64,000 bases of DNA from Mycobacterium deserti (GTDB lineage: Bacteria > Actinomycetota > Actinomycetes > Mycobacteriales > Mycobacteriaceae), in contig NZ_JAODWD010000006.1 of the NCBI RefSeq assembly GCF_025345615.1, positions 372,001 to 436,000 of the forward strand, read 5' to 3'. Both the position numbers and the translations under genes were made by a program. The notes beneath the pieces are model-generated. The model was not told the DNA's origin. It saw only the letters and a program-made list of their open reading frames with translations, and searched no databases. Positions within the stretch are counted from its first letter, which is position 1; every line of letters starts with the position of its first letter. Below, in pieces: positions 8,712-15,960 of this stretch.

Positions 8712-10073
8712 CTAAAGCAGCTCCAAGCGTCGGGCCATGTCGGAGGCGAAGACCCCGTCGGGGTCGACCTTGCGGCGCACCGCGATCCATTCGTCGATCC
8801 GCGGGTACATGGCGTGAAAGGTTTCGGCGGTGGTACGGGAATCCTTGGCGGTGTAGAGCCGGCCGCCGAACTCCAGCACGCGACGGTCGAGTTCGTCGAG
8901 GAACTCACCAAGCCCGGCCTTGATGGGGAAGTCCACGCAGACGTTCCAGCCGGGAATCGGAAAGCTCAGCGGCGCTTGATTTCCCGGGCCGAATAGCTTG
9001 AACACGTTGAGGAACGAGTAGTGGCCGGAGCGCTGGATGTCGACGATGATGGCCTTGAACTCATCGACGGCCTCGGTCGGCACCACGAACTGGTACTGCC
9101 CGAATCCGTCGGATCCGAACGCCCGGTTCCACTCGCCGAACATGTCGAGCGGGTGGTAGAACTGCGTCAAATTCTGGGCCTTGCCGCGGTAACTGCCGGA
9201 CTTGCGGTACCACAGTTCGCCGATCGGCATGAATGTGTACTTGTTGGCCAGGCCGTTGGGAAACACGTCGGGCAGCGTAAGCAATTGCGGCGCATCGAAT
9301 TTCAGCGGGTTTCGCTGCAGCTTCTTGGGCAGTTGGTCGACGGTCGCGAGGGAGCCCCGGGAGATGGCGGCCCTGCCGAGCTTCGGCGGTGGGCTGATCG
9401 CGTCGAACCACGCGCTGGAGTAGGTGTAGTCGGCCTCGCTGCCGTCGCTGTGGAACGCGATCGTTTCGTCCAGGGATTGTGTGACGTCACCGTCGGCGAT
9501 GAAGTATGCCGTTTCGGTGGGCGTCATCTCGATGGTGGCGCGCAGAATGATTCCGGTCAGGCCGTTGCCGCCGACGGTGGCCCAGAACAGCTCAGCCTCC
9601 GGGCCGTCCGGGGTGAGCCGGCGGATCTGGCCGTCGGCGGTCAGCAGCTCCATGGAGCGGACGTGGTTGCCGAAGCTGCCCGCGCTGTGGTGGTTCTTGC
9701 CGTGGATGTCGCAGGCGATTGCGCCGCCGATGGTCACCTGGCGGGTGCCCGGCAGCACCGGGACCCACAATCCCAATGGCAGGGCGGCACGCATCAGCTG
9801 GTCGAGGTTGACGCCACCGTCGACGTCGACCAGGTGGGTGTCGGAGTCCATCGAGTGGATGCGGTTCAGCGCGGGCATGTCGATGACCAGCCCGCCGCCG
9901 TTCTGCGCGTTGTCGCCGTACGAGCGGCCCAGACCCCGTGCGATGACCCCGCGTGGGCCGGCCTGTGCAACGGCCTCGGCGATGACCTCTGGGTCGGGAG
10001 TCGACAACACCTGCGCGACCGACGGGGAGGTACGTCCCCAGCCGGTCAGGCGTTTGGTCGTGGTCGCGAACAT
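8712..10073 (-). CDS. dprE1: DprE1 decaprenylphosphoryl-ribose 2'-oxidase
   Basis: DprE1 is the FAD enzyme that oxidises decaprenyl-phospho-ribose at C2', the first step to decaprenyl-phospho-arabinose; it is the benzothiazinone target. 453 residues against 461 in M. tuberculosis. Seen: FAD-binding ARGLGRSYGDNAQNGGG, the CDIHGKNHH stretch, and the C-terminal substrate domain ending FASDMARRLELL. The residue hit covalently by benzothiazinones (Cys387 in M. tuberculosis) is retained as Cys at about position 379 in GWNVCVDFP, so the enzyme should be of the susceptible type (inference). The start ATG at 10073 sits 19 bases below the gtrA stop. Confidence 0.97.
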   Translation of the reverse strand: MFATTTKRLTGWGRTSPSVAQVLSTPDPEVIAEAVAQAGPRGVIARGLGRSYGDNAQNGGGLVIDMPALNRIHSMDSDTHLVDVDGGVNLDQLMRAALPLGLWVPVLPGTRQVTIGGAIACDIHGKNHHSAGSFGNHVRSMELLTADGQIRRLTPDGPEAELFWATVGGNGLTGIILRATIEMTPTETAYFIADGDVTQSLDETIAFHSDGSEADYTYSSAWFDAISPPPKLGRAAISRGSLATVDQLPKKLQRNPLKFDAPQLLTLPDVFPNGLANKYTFMPIGELWYRKSGSYRGKAQNLTQFYHPLDMFGEWNRAFGSDGFGQYQFVVPTEAVDEFKAIIVDIQRSGHYSFLNVFKLFGPGNQAPLSFPIPGWNVCVDFPIKAGLGEFLDELDRRVLEFGGRLYTAKDSRTTAETFHAMYPRIDEWIAVRRKVDPDGVFASDMARRLELL

Positions 10074-10080
10074 CGTGACG

Positions 10081-10086
10081 AGGGTA
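10081..10086 (-). promoter_or_regulatory. Candidate -10 (TACCCT) for dprE1
   Basis: Minus-strand TACCCT ends 7 bases before the dprE1 ATG, with no clear Shine-Dalgarno sequence in the short gap after gtrA. This is the spacing expected for a leaderless transcript. Sequence-only evidence. Confidence 0.35.
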
Positions 10087-10092
10087 CCGCCC

Positions 10093-10503
10093 CTACCGCA
10101 GCCGGAAGATGACCGCGCGCTGCACGACGAAGTTGATGACCGTCGCGGTGCCCTGCGCGATGACGAACGCCACCGGAACCCGCCATGGCTTGTCGTCCCA
10201 TGTCGTGTAGAAGAGGTAGTTGATGCCGACCTGCACCGTGTAGGTCAGCGCGTACAGCACGCACACCGCGATGAAGCGGGCGGTGCTGGGCGGCGCCTGG
10301 AAAGTCCAGCGCCGATTGATCAGATACGCGGTCGTGGTGCCCGCGATGAAGCTGATCGTCTTGGCGATGTTGACGTGCAGCCCGACCGCCAGCAGTGCGA
10401 TGTACAACCCGAAGTCGACCACGGCGGAGAACCCGCCGGTGACGACGAATCGCCACGCCTGGGTCGCCAGGCTCAGATTCGGCTGCATCGGCGGCTCGGC
10501 CAC
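10093..10503 (-). CDS. GtrA-family membrane protein (Rv3789 homologue)
   Basis: Small four-helix GtrA-family membrane protein of 136 residues. The M. tuberculosis homologue Rv3789 was first proposed as a flippase for decaprenyl-phospho-arabinose and later as an anchor recruiting AftA. Seen: WRFVVTGGFSAVVDFGLY at the N-terminus, SFIAGTTTAYLINRRWTF in the middle and AFVIAQGTATVINFVVQR at the end, all GtrA hallmarks. It starts with GTG at 10503, 6 bases after a TAAGCT hexamer on the same strand, and is the first gene of the dprE1-dprE2-aftA-emb run. Its function in this organism is inferred from the homologue. Confidence 0.93.
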   Translation of the reverse strand: MAEPPMQPNLSLATQAWRFVVTGGFSAVVDFGLYIALLAVGLHVNIAKTISFIAGTTTAYLINRRWTFQAPPSTARFIAVCVLYALTYTVQVGINYLFYTTWDDKPWRVPVAFVIAQGTATVINFVVQRAVIFRLR

Positions 10504-10509
10504 CGGGGC

Positions 10510-10515
10510 AGCTTA
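10510..10515 (-). promoter_or_regulatory. Candidate -10 (TAAGCT) for the gtrA-dprE-aftA-emb operon
   Basis: Minus-strand TAAGCT ends 6 bases before the gtrA GTG and no ribosome binding site precedes that codon. The same hexamer precedes tRNA-Ser(CGA) at 46351. Inference: main promoter of the arabinan operon, giving a leaderless mRNA. Confidence 0.45.
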
Positions 10516-10525
10516 CGGGCACACT

Positions 10526-10918
10526 GTGACGGTGCGACACGACGACCTCTGCCCGTGCGGCAGCGGCGCGCAGCTCGGTCGCTGTTGCCTGCCGCTGCAT
10601 ACCGGTGAGCGGCAGGCGGAGACCGCCGAGCAGCTCATGCGGTCGCGCTACAGCGCGTATGCGGTCGGAGACGCCGACTACCTGTGGCGGACGTGGCATC
10701 CCCGGACGCGCCCGGAAAGCGTCGCGGTCGATCCCGATATCGTGTGGACGGGCCTCGAGATCGTCCGTTGCGTCGACGGCGATCCCGGCGACGAGCAGGG
10801 CGAGGTGGAGTTCCGGGCGCACCATCGCGAAGGCCGGCGAACCGGGACGCTTCACGAGCTGTCCCGCTTTGCGGTGCGGGCGCGTCAATGGTTCTACGTG
10901 GACGGGGATGTGTCCTAG
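10526..10918 (+). CDS. YchJ-type SEC-C motif protein (UPF0225)
   Basis: Small protein of about 130 residues with an N-terminal SEC-C zinc motif (CPCGSGAQLGRCC) followed by a YchJ-type NTF2-like domain (MRSRYSAYAVGDADYLWRTWHP, then VEFRAHH and the ending QWFYVDGDV). The family is common in bacteria and has no established enzymatic role. Two in-frame GTG codons, 10526 and 10532, are possible starts; the second puts the cysteine motif right at the N-terminus as is usual. It is divergent from gtrA. Its stop and the stop of the converging MocR gene share the self-complementary CTAG at 10915-10918. Confidence 0.88.
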   Translation: MTVRHDDLCPCGSGAQLGRCCLPLHTGERQAETAEQLMRSRYSAYAVGDADYLWRTWHPRTRPESVAVDPDIVWTGLEIVRCVDGDPGDEQGEVEFRAHHREGRRTGTLHELSRFAVRARQWFYVDGDVS

Positions 10919-12351
10919 CGAGCCAAGCCGCTGGAGCGGAGCACATTGCACAATGCGTCCACGGCCGCGGCGAACCCATGCTCGGCGGGTGTGCCGAAGC
11001 CGATGATGATGCCGTCGGGCCGCGCGACCTCCGGCCCGGCCAGCGGATGGCGCATGATCGACAGGCCCTGCAGCGCGATGCCCGCCTCGCCGGCGCGTTG
11101 CAGCACTTCGTGTTCCGCGCCGTCGGGGAGCGTCAGCAGCATGTTGAGCCCGGCGTTCAGACCGCTGATTCCGATGTCGAACGGGGCCAGAGCGTCGACG
11201 AGTCTGTCGCGGCGGTGCCGGTACCGGATGCGCATGCGACGGATGTGCTTGTCGTAGCTTCCGCTGGTGATGAAGTCGGCCATTGTCAACTGGGCGATGG
11301 CATTGACGTAGAACTGGTCGCCGCCGGCGGCGTCGAGGACCGGTTCGACGAGGTCGCTCGGTAACACCATCCACCCGAGCCGCAGGACGGGCGACAGGCT
11401 CTTGCTCGCCGAACCCAGGTAGGCCACCCGGTCCGGACACAGCGCCTGCAGCGCGCCGACGGGTTGGCGGTCGTAGCGGAACTCACCGTCGTAGTCGTCG
11501 TCGATGACGTATCCGTCGGTGCGCTGAGCCCACTCGACGACCGCGGTACGCCGCGACGGTGACATCGGCATGCCGAGTGGGCTGTGGTGTGCGGGGGTGA
11601 GCAGCGCGGCGGGTACGTCGAGATTGTCGAGATCTGCCACACACGCGCCGTCCTGGTCGACGCCGATGGGCGTGGTTGCCATGCCCAACGCGGCAATGGC
11701 GTCGCGAAATATGAAGAGTCCGTACGCCTCTACCGCGATCGGTCGGTCACCCCGGAAAGCCCGGGTGAGGATCTCGACGCCGTGCCGGGTGCCGGCGCAG
11801 ATGACGACGGCGTCCGCGGAGGTCCGCACTCCGCGTGCGCGCGTGAGGTATTCGGCGACGGCTTCGCGTAACTCGGGTCGGCCGCGCGGGTCGCCCATCC
11901 GCAGTGCCTCGGTTGGCGCGTTCGTCAGAGCGCGGCGTGTGGAGGCGATCCACTCGCTTCGGGGGAACTCCGAAACGTCGGGCGAGCCCGGCATGAGGTT
12001 GTGGGTGGGGACGGCGCGAACACCGCGCGAACGGGCGGGCACGGCGGGGCCGCCGTTGTTGACCACCCAGGTGCCTGCTCCCTGGCGGGAGGCCAGCCAT
12101 CCCTCGGCGACAAGTTCGGCGTAGGCCTCGGCGACGGTGTTGCGGGCCAGTCCGAGGTCGGCCGCCAAGCTTCGTGAGGGCGGCAGCATGGTGCCGGCCG
12201 CCAGTCGGCCCGAGCGCACGGCGTCGCGAAGGGCGGTGAGCAGTAGGTCTCGCGCGCCGCGGGCCCCAGGCGTGATGGCTTCGCGTAGGTCGAGGTGGAG
12301 ATCGCGGCTGTGTACCGGCGCCTTCGGCTCGAGATTGGCCCATGAACCCAC
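10915..12351 (-). CDS. MocR/PdxR-type regulator (GntR domain fused to aminotransferase)
   Basis: 478 residues from GTG at 12351. An N-terminal GntR winged helix (TALRDAVRSGRLAAGTMLPPSRSLA ... ARNTVAEAYAELVAEGWLASRQGAGTWV, roughly 20-90) is joined to a fold-type I aminotransferase domain with YVIDDDYDGEFRY and the PLP lysine in GSASKSLSPVLRLGW. MocR proteins sense PLP or amino-compound ligands and often autoregulate. It is divergent from the AhpD-like gene at 12401 with a 49-base gap, which makes that gene a plausible target (inference). The ligand is unknown. A longer open frame reaches 12444 but would run into the neighbour's promoter and start. Confidence 0.9.
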   Translation of the reverse strand: MGSWANLEPKAPVHSRDLHLDLREAITPGARGARDLLLTALRDAVRSGRLAAGTMLPPSRSLAADLGLARNTVAEAYAELVAEGWLASRQGAGTWVVNNGGPAVPARSRGVRAVPTHNLMPGSPDVSEFPRSEWIASTRRALTNAPTEALRMGDPRGRPELREAVAEYLTRARGVRTSADAVVICAGTRHGVEILTRAFRGDRPIAVEAYGLFIFRDAIAALGMATTPIGVDQDGACVADLDNLDVPAALLTPAHHSPLGMPMSPSRRTAVVEWAQRTDGYVIDDDYDGEFRYDRQPVGALQALCPDRVAYLGSASKSLSPVLRLGWMVLPSDLVEPVLDAAGGDQFYVNAIAQLTMADFITSGSYDKHIRRMRIRYRHRRDRLVDALAPFDIGISGLNAGLNMLLTLPDGAEHEVLQRAGEAGIALQGLSIMRHPLAGPEVARPDGIIIGFGTPAEHGFAAAVDALCNVLRSSGLAR

Positions 12352-12387
12352 CGCTCGATTGAACCATGCTGATGGGCTTTTGCGCAC

Positions 12388-12393
12388 TAGCGT
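12388..12393 (+). promoter_or_regulatory. Candidate -10 (TAGCGT) for the AhpD-like gene
   Basis: TAGCGT ends 7 bases before ATG 12401; no Shine-Dalgarno sequence is visible. One of seven TAGCGT hexamers placed this way in the window. Confidence 0.45.
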
Positions 12394-12400
12394 GGTGATC

Positions 12401-12877
12401 ATGACGCAGACATTGGAAACCCAAGCACCCATCGATCGCCTCAAGATCTACAAGTCCTCGCCCGAACTGCTCGAGGCGATGCTGGCGCTGAGCGCCGCGT
12501 CGGCCAAGGATGTCGACGTCGAACTCGGCGAGCTGATCAAAATCCGCGCCTCGCAGATCAACCACTGCGCGTTCTGCCTCGACATGCATCTCGTGGACGC
12601 GCGCAAACACGGCATCAGCCAGCAGAAGCTGGACCTGATCGCGGCGTGGGAAGAGGCGGGCGACATCTTCTCCGAACGCGAGCGGGCCGCGCTGGCGCTG
12701 ACCGAGTCGATCACCGAGCTGCACAACGGTCACGTGCCTGATGACGTGTATGCCCGTGCGGCGGCGGTCTTCTCGGATCGCGAACTCGGCCAGGTCATCG
12801 CAGCGGCGGTCACCATCAATGCGTGGAACCGCATCAACGTCACCATCCGCCAGGAGCCGCGGGCGGCGTTGAAGTAA
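12401..12877 (+). CDS. Carboxymuconolactone decarboxylase / AhpD-like protein
   Basis: 158 residues. The CMD/AhpD core is clear: ELIKIRASQINHCAFCLDMHLVDARKHG carries the CxxC pair and following His of peroxidase-type AhpD proteins, and the C-terminal VITINAWNRINV-like AAAVTINAWNRINVTIR is typical. Such proteins are alkylhydroperoxidase-like thiol enzymes, often paired with oxidative-stress or catabolic regulators. It diverges from a MocR regulator. The open frame extends far upstream, antisense to that regulator; ATG 12401 is preferred because it gives the family N-terminus and lies behind a TAGCGT hexamer. Substrate unknown. Confidence 0.9.
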   Translation: MTQTLETQAPIDRLKIYKSSPELLEAMLALSAASAKDVDVELGELIKIRASQINHCAFCLDMHLVDARKHGISQQKLDLIAAWEEAGDIFSERERAALALTESITELHNGHVPDDVYARAAAVFSDRELGQVIAAAVTINAWNRINVTIRQEPRAALK

Positions 12878-12898
12878 CGGCTTGGAACCGAAAGTGGC

Positions 12899-13681
12899 GT
12901 GAGTTTCCGACTGCAGCCGTCACGTCACAAATACGGTTCAGGGGTGCAGACCCGGTCCGGTGCGGAGATCATCGTCGACGGCGACGTGGTCTACAAGCTG
13001 CACCGGCCGGGTACCGACCCGAGGGCACTTGCGACCCGGCTCCGCACCGCCGCGGAGTCGGGTTCGCTGCTTTCTCCGCTCGGCATGGCACCCGAGCGTG
13101 TCGGCGGCCGTCTGCGCACCAGGTGGCCACGCGTGGAAACTGTTGCGCAGCAACCGGATCACCTGCCATGGGCCGACGCCGGGCGGCTGCTCGCCGCCCT
13201 TCATCGCGAGGTCGTGACCCGGCGAATGCCACCGCACGGGTGGCCCCAGCGGCTGCGACGCATGGTGCGCCAGACTCATGACGTGACTGTCAGGCGTGCC
13301 GCCGCGACGCTCCCAGACCAGGCGTGGCGGACGGGCTCACCCGATCGGCCCGCGGCGCTGGTGCACGGTGACTGGCACCTCGGCCAACTCGGGCGTCGAA
13401 CCGCCGGCGGGCCGTGGCTGCTGATCGATGTCGACGATCTCGGCGTCGGCGATCCCGCTTGGGACCTCGCGCGTCCCGCCGGTTTCTGGGCGGCTGGTCT
13501 CATCCCCGACGCCGACTGGTTCGCGTTCCTCGACGCGTATCGCGGCGCGGGTGGTCCGGCGGTGCCCGTAGGCGACCCGTGGCCGGTGGTGGAACCGTTC
13601 GCGCGCGCAGCCGTTGTGCAGGCGGCGGCGCATCATCCCGACGACGAGCTACTGCTGGCGGCCTGTCGCCGCATGTCGTAA
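12899..13681 (+). CDS. Aminoglycoside-phosphotransferase-fold kinase-like protein
   Basis: 260 residues from GTG 12899, or 246 from GTG 12941. The C-terminal half has the APH/choline-kinase catalytic loop ALVHGDWHLGQL, where Gln replaces the usual Asn, followed by the metal-binding LIDVDDLGVGDPAWDLARP. The N-terminal part has a short kinase-like lobe (VDGDVVYKLHRPG). Members phosphorylate small molecules such as sugars, amino alcohols or antibiotics; the substrate cannot be told. It follows the AhpD-like gene by 21 bases on the same strand and may be co-transcribed with it. Confidence 0.75.
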   Translation: MSFRLQPSRHKYGSGVQTRSGAEIIVDGDVVYKLHRPGTDPRALATRLRTAAESGSLLSPLGMAPERVGGRLRTRWPRVETVAQQPDHLPWADAGRLLAALHREVVTRRMPPHGWPQRLRRMVRQTHDVTVRRAAATLPDQAWRTGSPDRPAALVHGDWHLGQLGRRTAGGPWLLIDVDDLGVGDPAWDLARPAGFWAAGLIPDADWFAFLDAYRGAGGPAVPVGDPWPVVEPFARAAVVQAAAHHPDDELLLAACRRMS

Positions 13682-13695
13682 CAGGTCGTTGGCGA

Positions 13696-14013
13696 CTAGC
13701 TGGAGAAGAACAGCCGCCCGAAGCCCTGCTTGCGGTAGTGCTTGTTGCCTCGATGACCCCAGCCGGGGCCCTGACCGTAGCCGTAGCCGGACTGCGGTGG
13801 TGGGGGCGCGGCCTGCACGAAGCGGTTCTCCATCTGCGTCAGCGCCTCGAGCTCGCCGAAATCGAGGAAGATCCCGCGGCAGCTGTCGCACTGCTCGAGG
13901 TGGATGCCGTTTCGCTCGTAGGTCTTCATGACGCCGGCGCACTTCGGACACAGCAGCGAGTTGCCGGGCCCAGGCGGTGAGCCCGAGGGTGGTTGATATG
14001 GCGGGATAGTCAT
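13696..14013 (-). CDS. Small zinc-ribbon protein (TFIIB-type zinc finger family)
   Basis: 105 residues. A proline-rich N-terminus is followed by a zinc ribbon with two CxxC pairs (LLCPKCAGVM and LEQCDSCRGIFLDFGELEAL), the pattern of the bacterial zf-TFIIB family. The C-terminus is Gly/Tyr/Gln-rich (GYGYGQGPGWGHRG) and ends in a short basic-hydrophobic tail. The ATG at 14013 overlaps the TetR stop in an ATGA tetrad, so it is co-translated with that regulator. Role unknown; nucleic acid or protein binding is possible. Confidence 0.82.
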   Translation of the reverse strand: MTIPPYQPPSGSPPGPGNSLLCPKCAGVMKTYERNGIHLEQCDSCRGIFLDFGELEALTQMENRFVQAAPPPPQSGYGYGQGPGWGHRGNKHYRKQGFGRLFFSS

Positions 14014-14642
14014 ATGTGCATAACGCCGTCGGTCGGCTCTAGGGTTCCGCGGACTTCGCCGGTGAGGTAGCGCTGCACTGTCGGGCCGATCCACGCCACC
14101 AGATCGTCGACGGACGTGGACGCAATCGGTTCGATCCGCAGCTGGTACCGCGCGAAGGCCAAGCCCATCAGGTGGACGGTCACGAGTTCGACCCGCAGCA
14201 CCGCGTCCTCCACGCCGAATTCGGCGGAGATGCGCTCGGCCACCGGCCCGGCCAGGGTGTCGTGAAGCAGCTTGCGTGCCAGGGGCTGGATGGCCGCTGA
14301 CTGCCACACCGTCAGTAGCGGCTCGAACGTGTCGCCGGCGTCCCAACGCTCGAGGAACGCGCGGACCAACCGGTCGCCGATGTGGGCGGTCCCGTCGTCG
14401 AGCAGTAGCGGCAGTTGGTGCAGCGGATGCTCGGGGACATCGAGCACTGACGCGGTGAACAAGCCCTCCTTATTTCCGAAGAAGTAGTAGACCATCGCGA
14501 CATCCACGCCGGCGTCGGCCGCGATGTTGCGCACGGTGGCCTGCTCGTAGCCGCGCCGGAAATGTTCCCGGGCAGCGGCGATGACGCGCTTCTTGTTCTC
14601 CTGACCGGTACGCCAGCGGCCGGTTCTCTGGCGTTCCGCCAT
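14010..14642 (-). CDS. TetR-family transcriptional repressor
   Basis: 210 residues. The N-terminal helix-turn-helix (NKKRVIAAAREHFRRGYEQATVRNIAADAGVDVAMVYYFFGNKEGLF, about 16-62) is a classic TetR domain; the C-terminal ligand domain resembles the TetR_C_17 type used by many actinobacterial regulators. It is divergent from the membrane methyltransferase at 14733, and the 90-base gap contains two near-identical 14-base palindromes (TCAAC-N4-GTTGA). One lies just upstream of a TACGCT hexamer that ends 7 bases before this gene's ATG. Inference: it represses itself and the methyltransferase gene. Ligand unknown. Confidence 0.92.
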   Translation of the reverse strand: MAERQRTGRWRTGQENKKRVIAAAREHFRRGYEQATVRNIAADAGVDVAMVYYFFGNKEGLFTASVLDVPEHPLHQLPLLLDDGTAHIGDRLVRAFLERWDAGDTFEPLLTVWQSAAIQPLARKLLHDTLAGPVAERISAEFGVEDAVLRVELVTVHLMGLAFARYQLRIEPIASTSVDDLVAWIGPTVQRYLTGEVRGTLEPTDGVMHI

Positions 14643-14649
14643 GTCTCGC

Positions 14650-14655
14650 AGCGTA
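14650..14655 (-). promoter_or_regulatory. Candidate -10 (TACGCT) for the TetR gene
   Basis: Minus-strand TACGCT ends 7 bases before ATG 14642 and is flanked upstream by the first TetR palindrome. Confidence 0.45.
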
Positions 14656-14657
14656 CT

Positions 14658-14671
14658 TCAACGCCTGTTGA
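14658..14671. promoter_or_regulatory. Candidate TetR operator 1
   Basis: Perfect palindrome TCAAC-GCCT-GTTGA in the divergent gap. It sits 2 bases upstream of the TetR gene's -10 hexamer. A second, near-identical palindrome lies 46 bases away centre to centre. Confidence 0.6.
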
Positions 14672-14691
14672 CCTTCGTGGTGACCGCGTCG

Positions 14692-14697
14692 TACGAT
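14692..14697 (+). promoter_or_regulatory. Candidate -10 (TACGAT) for the membrane methyltransferase gene
   Basis: TACGAT lies 7 bases upstream of the second TetR palindrome, which would cover the start of transcription. AAGGAGG at 14719-14725 is a strong ribosome binding site for ATG 14733, so this transcript has a leader. Confidence 0.4.
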
Positions 14698-14703
14698 CGT
14701 TCT

Positions 14704-14717
14704 TCAGCAAGCGTTGA
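14704..14717. promoter_or_regulatory. Candidate TetR operator 2
   Basis: TCAGC-AAGC-GTTGA, one mismatch from the perfect palindrome at 14658. It sits between the candidate -10 and the ribosome binding site of the methyltransferase gene, where a bound repressor would block initiation. Confidence 0.6.
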
Positions 14718-14732
14718 ACAAGGAGGTTCGAC

Positions 14733-15299
14733 ATGGCTCGACGACGACTCTGGTGGCGGCATCTGCTCTCGGTACTCCTCGCGCCGGCGACGATGACTGT
14801 GTTCATCCCGGTCTCGATCGGCGCGCTCACCGGGCTGAGGGCACCGGATCTCGGCAGCGTTTCGGGCGCGCTCCTGGCCGTCGTCGGCGGCCTGGCGATC
14901 GCCTTCGGAATGTTCATGCTGACGTGGACGGTGGTGTTGTTCGACCGCGTCGGTGAGGGCACGCTGGCCATCGGATCACCGGTCAAACTGGTCGTGACCG
15001 GCCCGTACCGACATGTGCGCAACCCGATGATGACGGGCGTGTTCTGTATTCAGATCGGCGCCGCACTCGCCTGGGCGTCGCCGTGGTTGCTCGCGTGGTT
15101 CGCCGTCTTCTTCACCGCGGTGCTGATCGCCATCCGCGCTGTCGAGGAACCGCACCTGCGTCGGCGGTTCGGCGAGCAGTATGACGAGTACCGCCGTCAT
15201 GTGCCGCGCTGGATTCCCCGAGTCTCCGCCTGGGAGCCGAGCCCGACAAGCGATGCGCCGGTTCGAAACGGGGGCGGGTCGGCAGCGAAACGCGGTTGA
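14733..15299 (+). CDS. Isoprenylcysteine carboxyl methyltransferase-like membrane protein
   Basis: 188 residues with about four membrane helices. The C-terminal half has the ICMT/PEMT-type SAM-binding signature: VVTGPYRHVRNPMMTGVF, then AVEEPHLRRRFGEQYDEYRRHVPRWIPR. Such proteins methylate isoprenoid-linked thiols, lipids or amines; the bacterial substrates are mostly unknown. Good ribosome binding site (AAGGAGG) 7 bases upstream of the ATG. It is divergent from a TetR gene and shares two candidate operators with it. The C-terminal 20 residues are polar and low complexity. Confidence 0.85.
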   Translation: MARRRLWWRHLLSVLLAPATMTVFIPVSIGALTGLRAPDLGSVSGALLAVVGGLAIAFGMFMLTWTVVLFDRVGEGTLAIGSPVKLVVTGPYRHVRNPMMTGVFCIQIGAALAWASPWLLAWFAVFFTAVLIAIRAVEEPHLRRRFGEQYDEYRRHVPRWIPRVSAWEPSPTSDAPVRNGGGSAAKRG

Positions 15300-15419
15300 C
15301 GGCACGTTCCGCACGGACGGCCAGTTCGGCCGAAACCGCTTCCTGCACAGGTGGGGCCTCCTACTGTTCTGCCCGGTGAAAGTGATCGCCGAGGAGCACC
15401 GGCTGGGAGGCCTCGAGAG

Positions 15420-15833
15420 GTGCGTGTAGTCGAATATTTCGAACTGGCCACGAGAACGTTTGAGGTGCTCGGCGTTTCATCGATGGTCATCGGTTTCCTA
15501 CTCGCGTTCGCGCTCGCCGCGCGTACGTGGCGGCGCACCGCCGACGGCGATCGCGCTTTCAAGACGCTGCGAAATGCGTTGGGCGGGTCCATCCTGCTTG
15601 GTTTGGAATTGCTCGTCGCGGCGGACATCGTCAAGACCGTCACCTCGACACCGTCCATGGAGGATGCCGCCATCTTGGGGCTGATCGTTCTCATCCGGAC
15701 GGTCCTGTCCATCTCGATCGAAATCGAGATCGACGGCGTCGCACCGTGGCGAAGGGCGCTGACCTCCGGCCCGCAGGTTCTGGCCCGAGCGGTCCGCGAA
15801 CCCGCGTCGCCGGACCGCGGGACAAGTCAGTAG
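15420..15833 (+). CDS. DUF1622 membrane protein
   Basis: 137 residues from GTG 15420, with about three membrane helices. Family marks: VVEYFELATRTFEVLGVSSMVIGF at the N-terminus, FKTLRNALGGSILLGLELLVAADI in the middle and an IRTVLSISIEIEIDG segment near the end. DUF1622 proteins have no assigned function. The frame is open to 15351, but the extra residues are Arg/Pro-rich; a GGGAGG tract about 12 bases upstream of the GTG gives weak support to this start. It stands alone between the methyltransferase and the converging wzm gene. Confidence 0.82.
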   Translation: MRVVEYFELATRTFEVLGVSSMVIGFLLAFALAARTWRRTADGDRAFKTLRNALGGSILLGLELLVAADIVKTVTSTPSMEDAAILGLIVLIRTVLSISIEIEIDGVAPWRRALTSGPQVLARAVREPASPDRGTSQ

Positions 15834-15960
15834 AAGGCGCCGGACTGCGTGACGAGCGGCGACCGGCGCGCGGCTATCGGCCGCCTTTGGCCGTCCAGTC
15901 GACGCTCCAGCTCGGTGGAGACGGTGCGCGGACACGCACACCCACCTCAGAATTCGCGCG

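Noticed and set aside
10046..11440. 464-codon minus-strand open frame spanning gtrA, the SEC-C gene and part of MocR
   Set aside because: It crosses three well-supported genes in other frames and has no recognisable domain.
15870..15884. GCGGC-TATCG-GCCGC hairpin between DUF1622 and wzm genes
   Set aside because: Only five pairs in GC-rich DNA with no T-tract; not distinguishable from chance.
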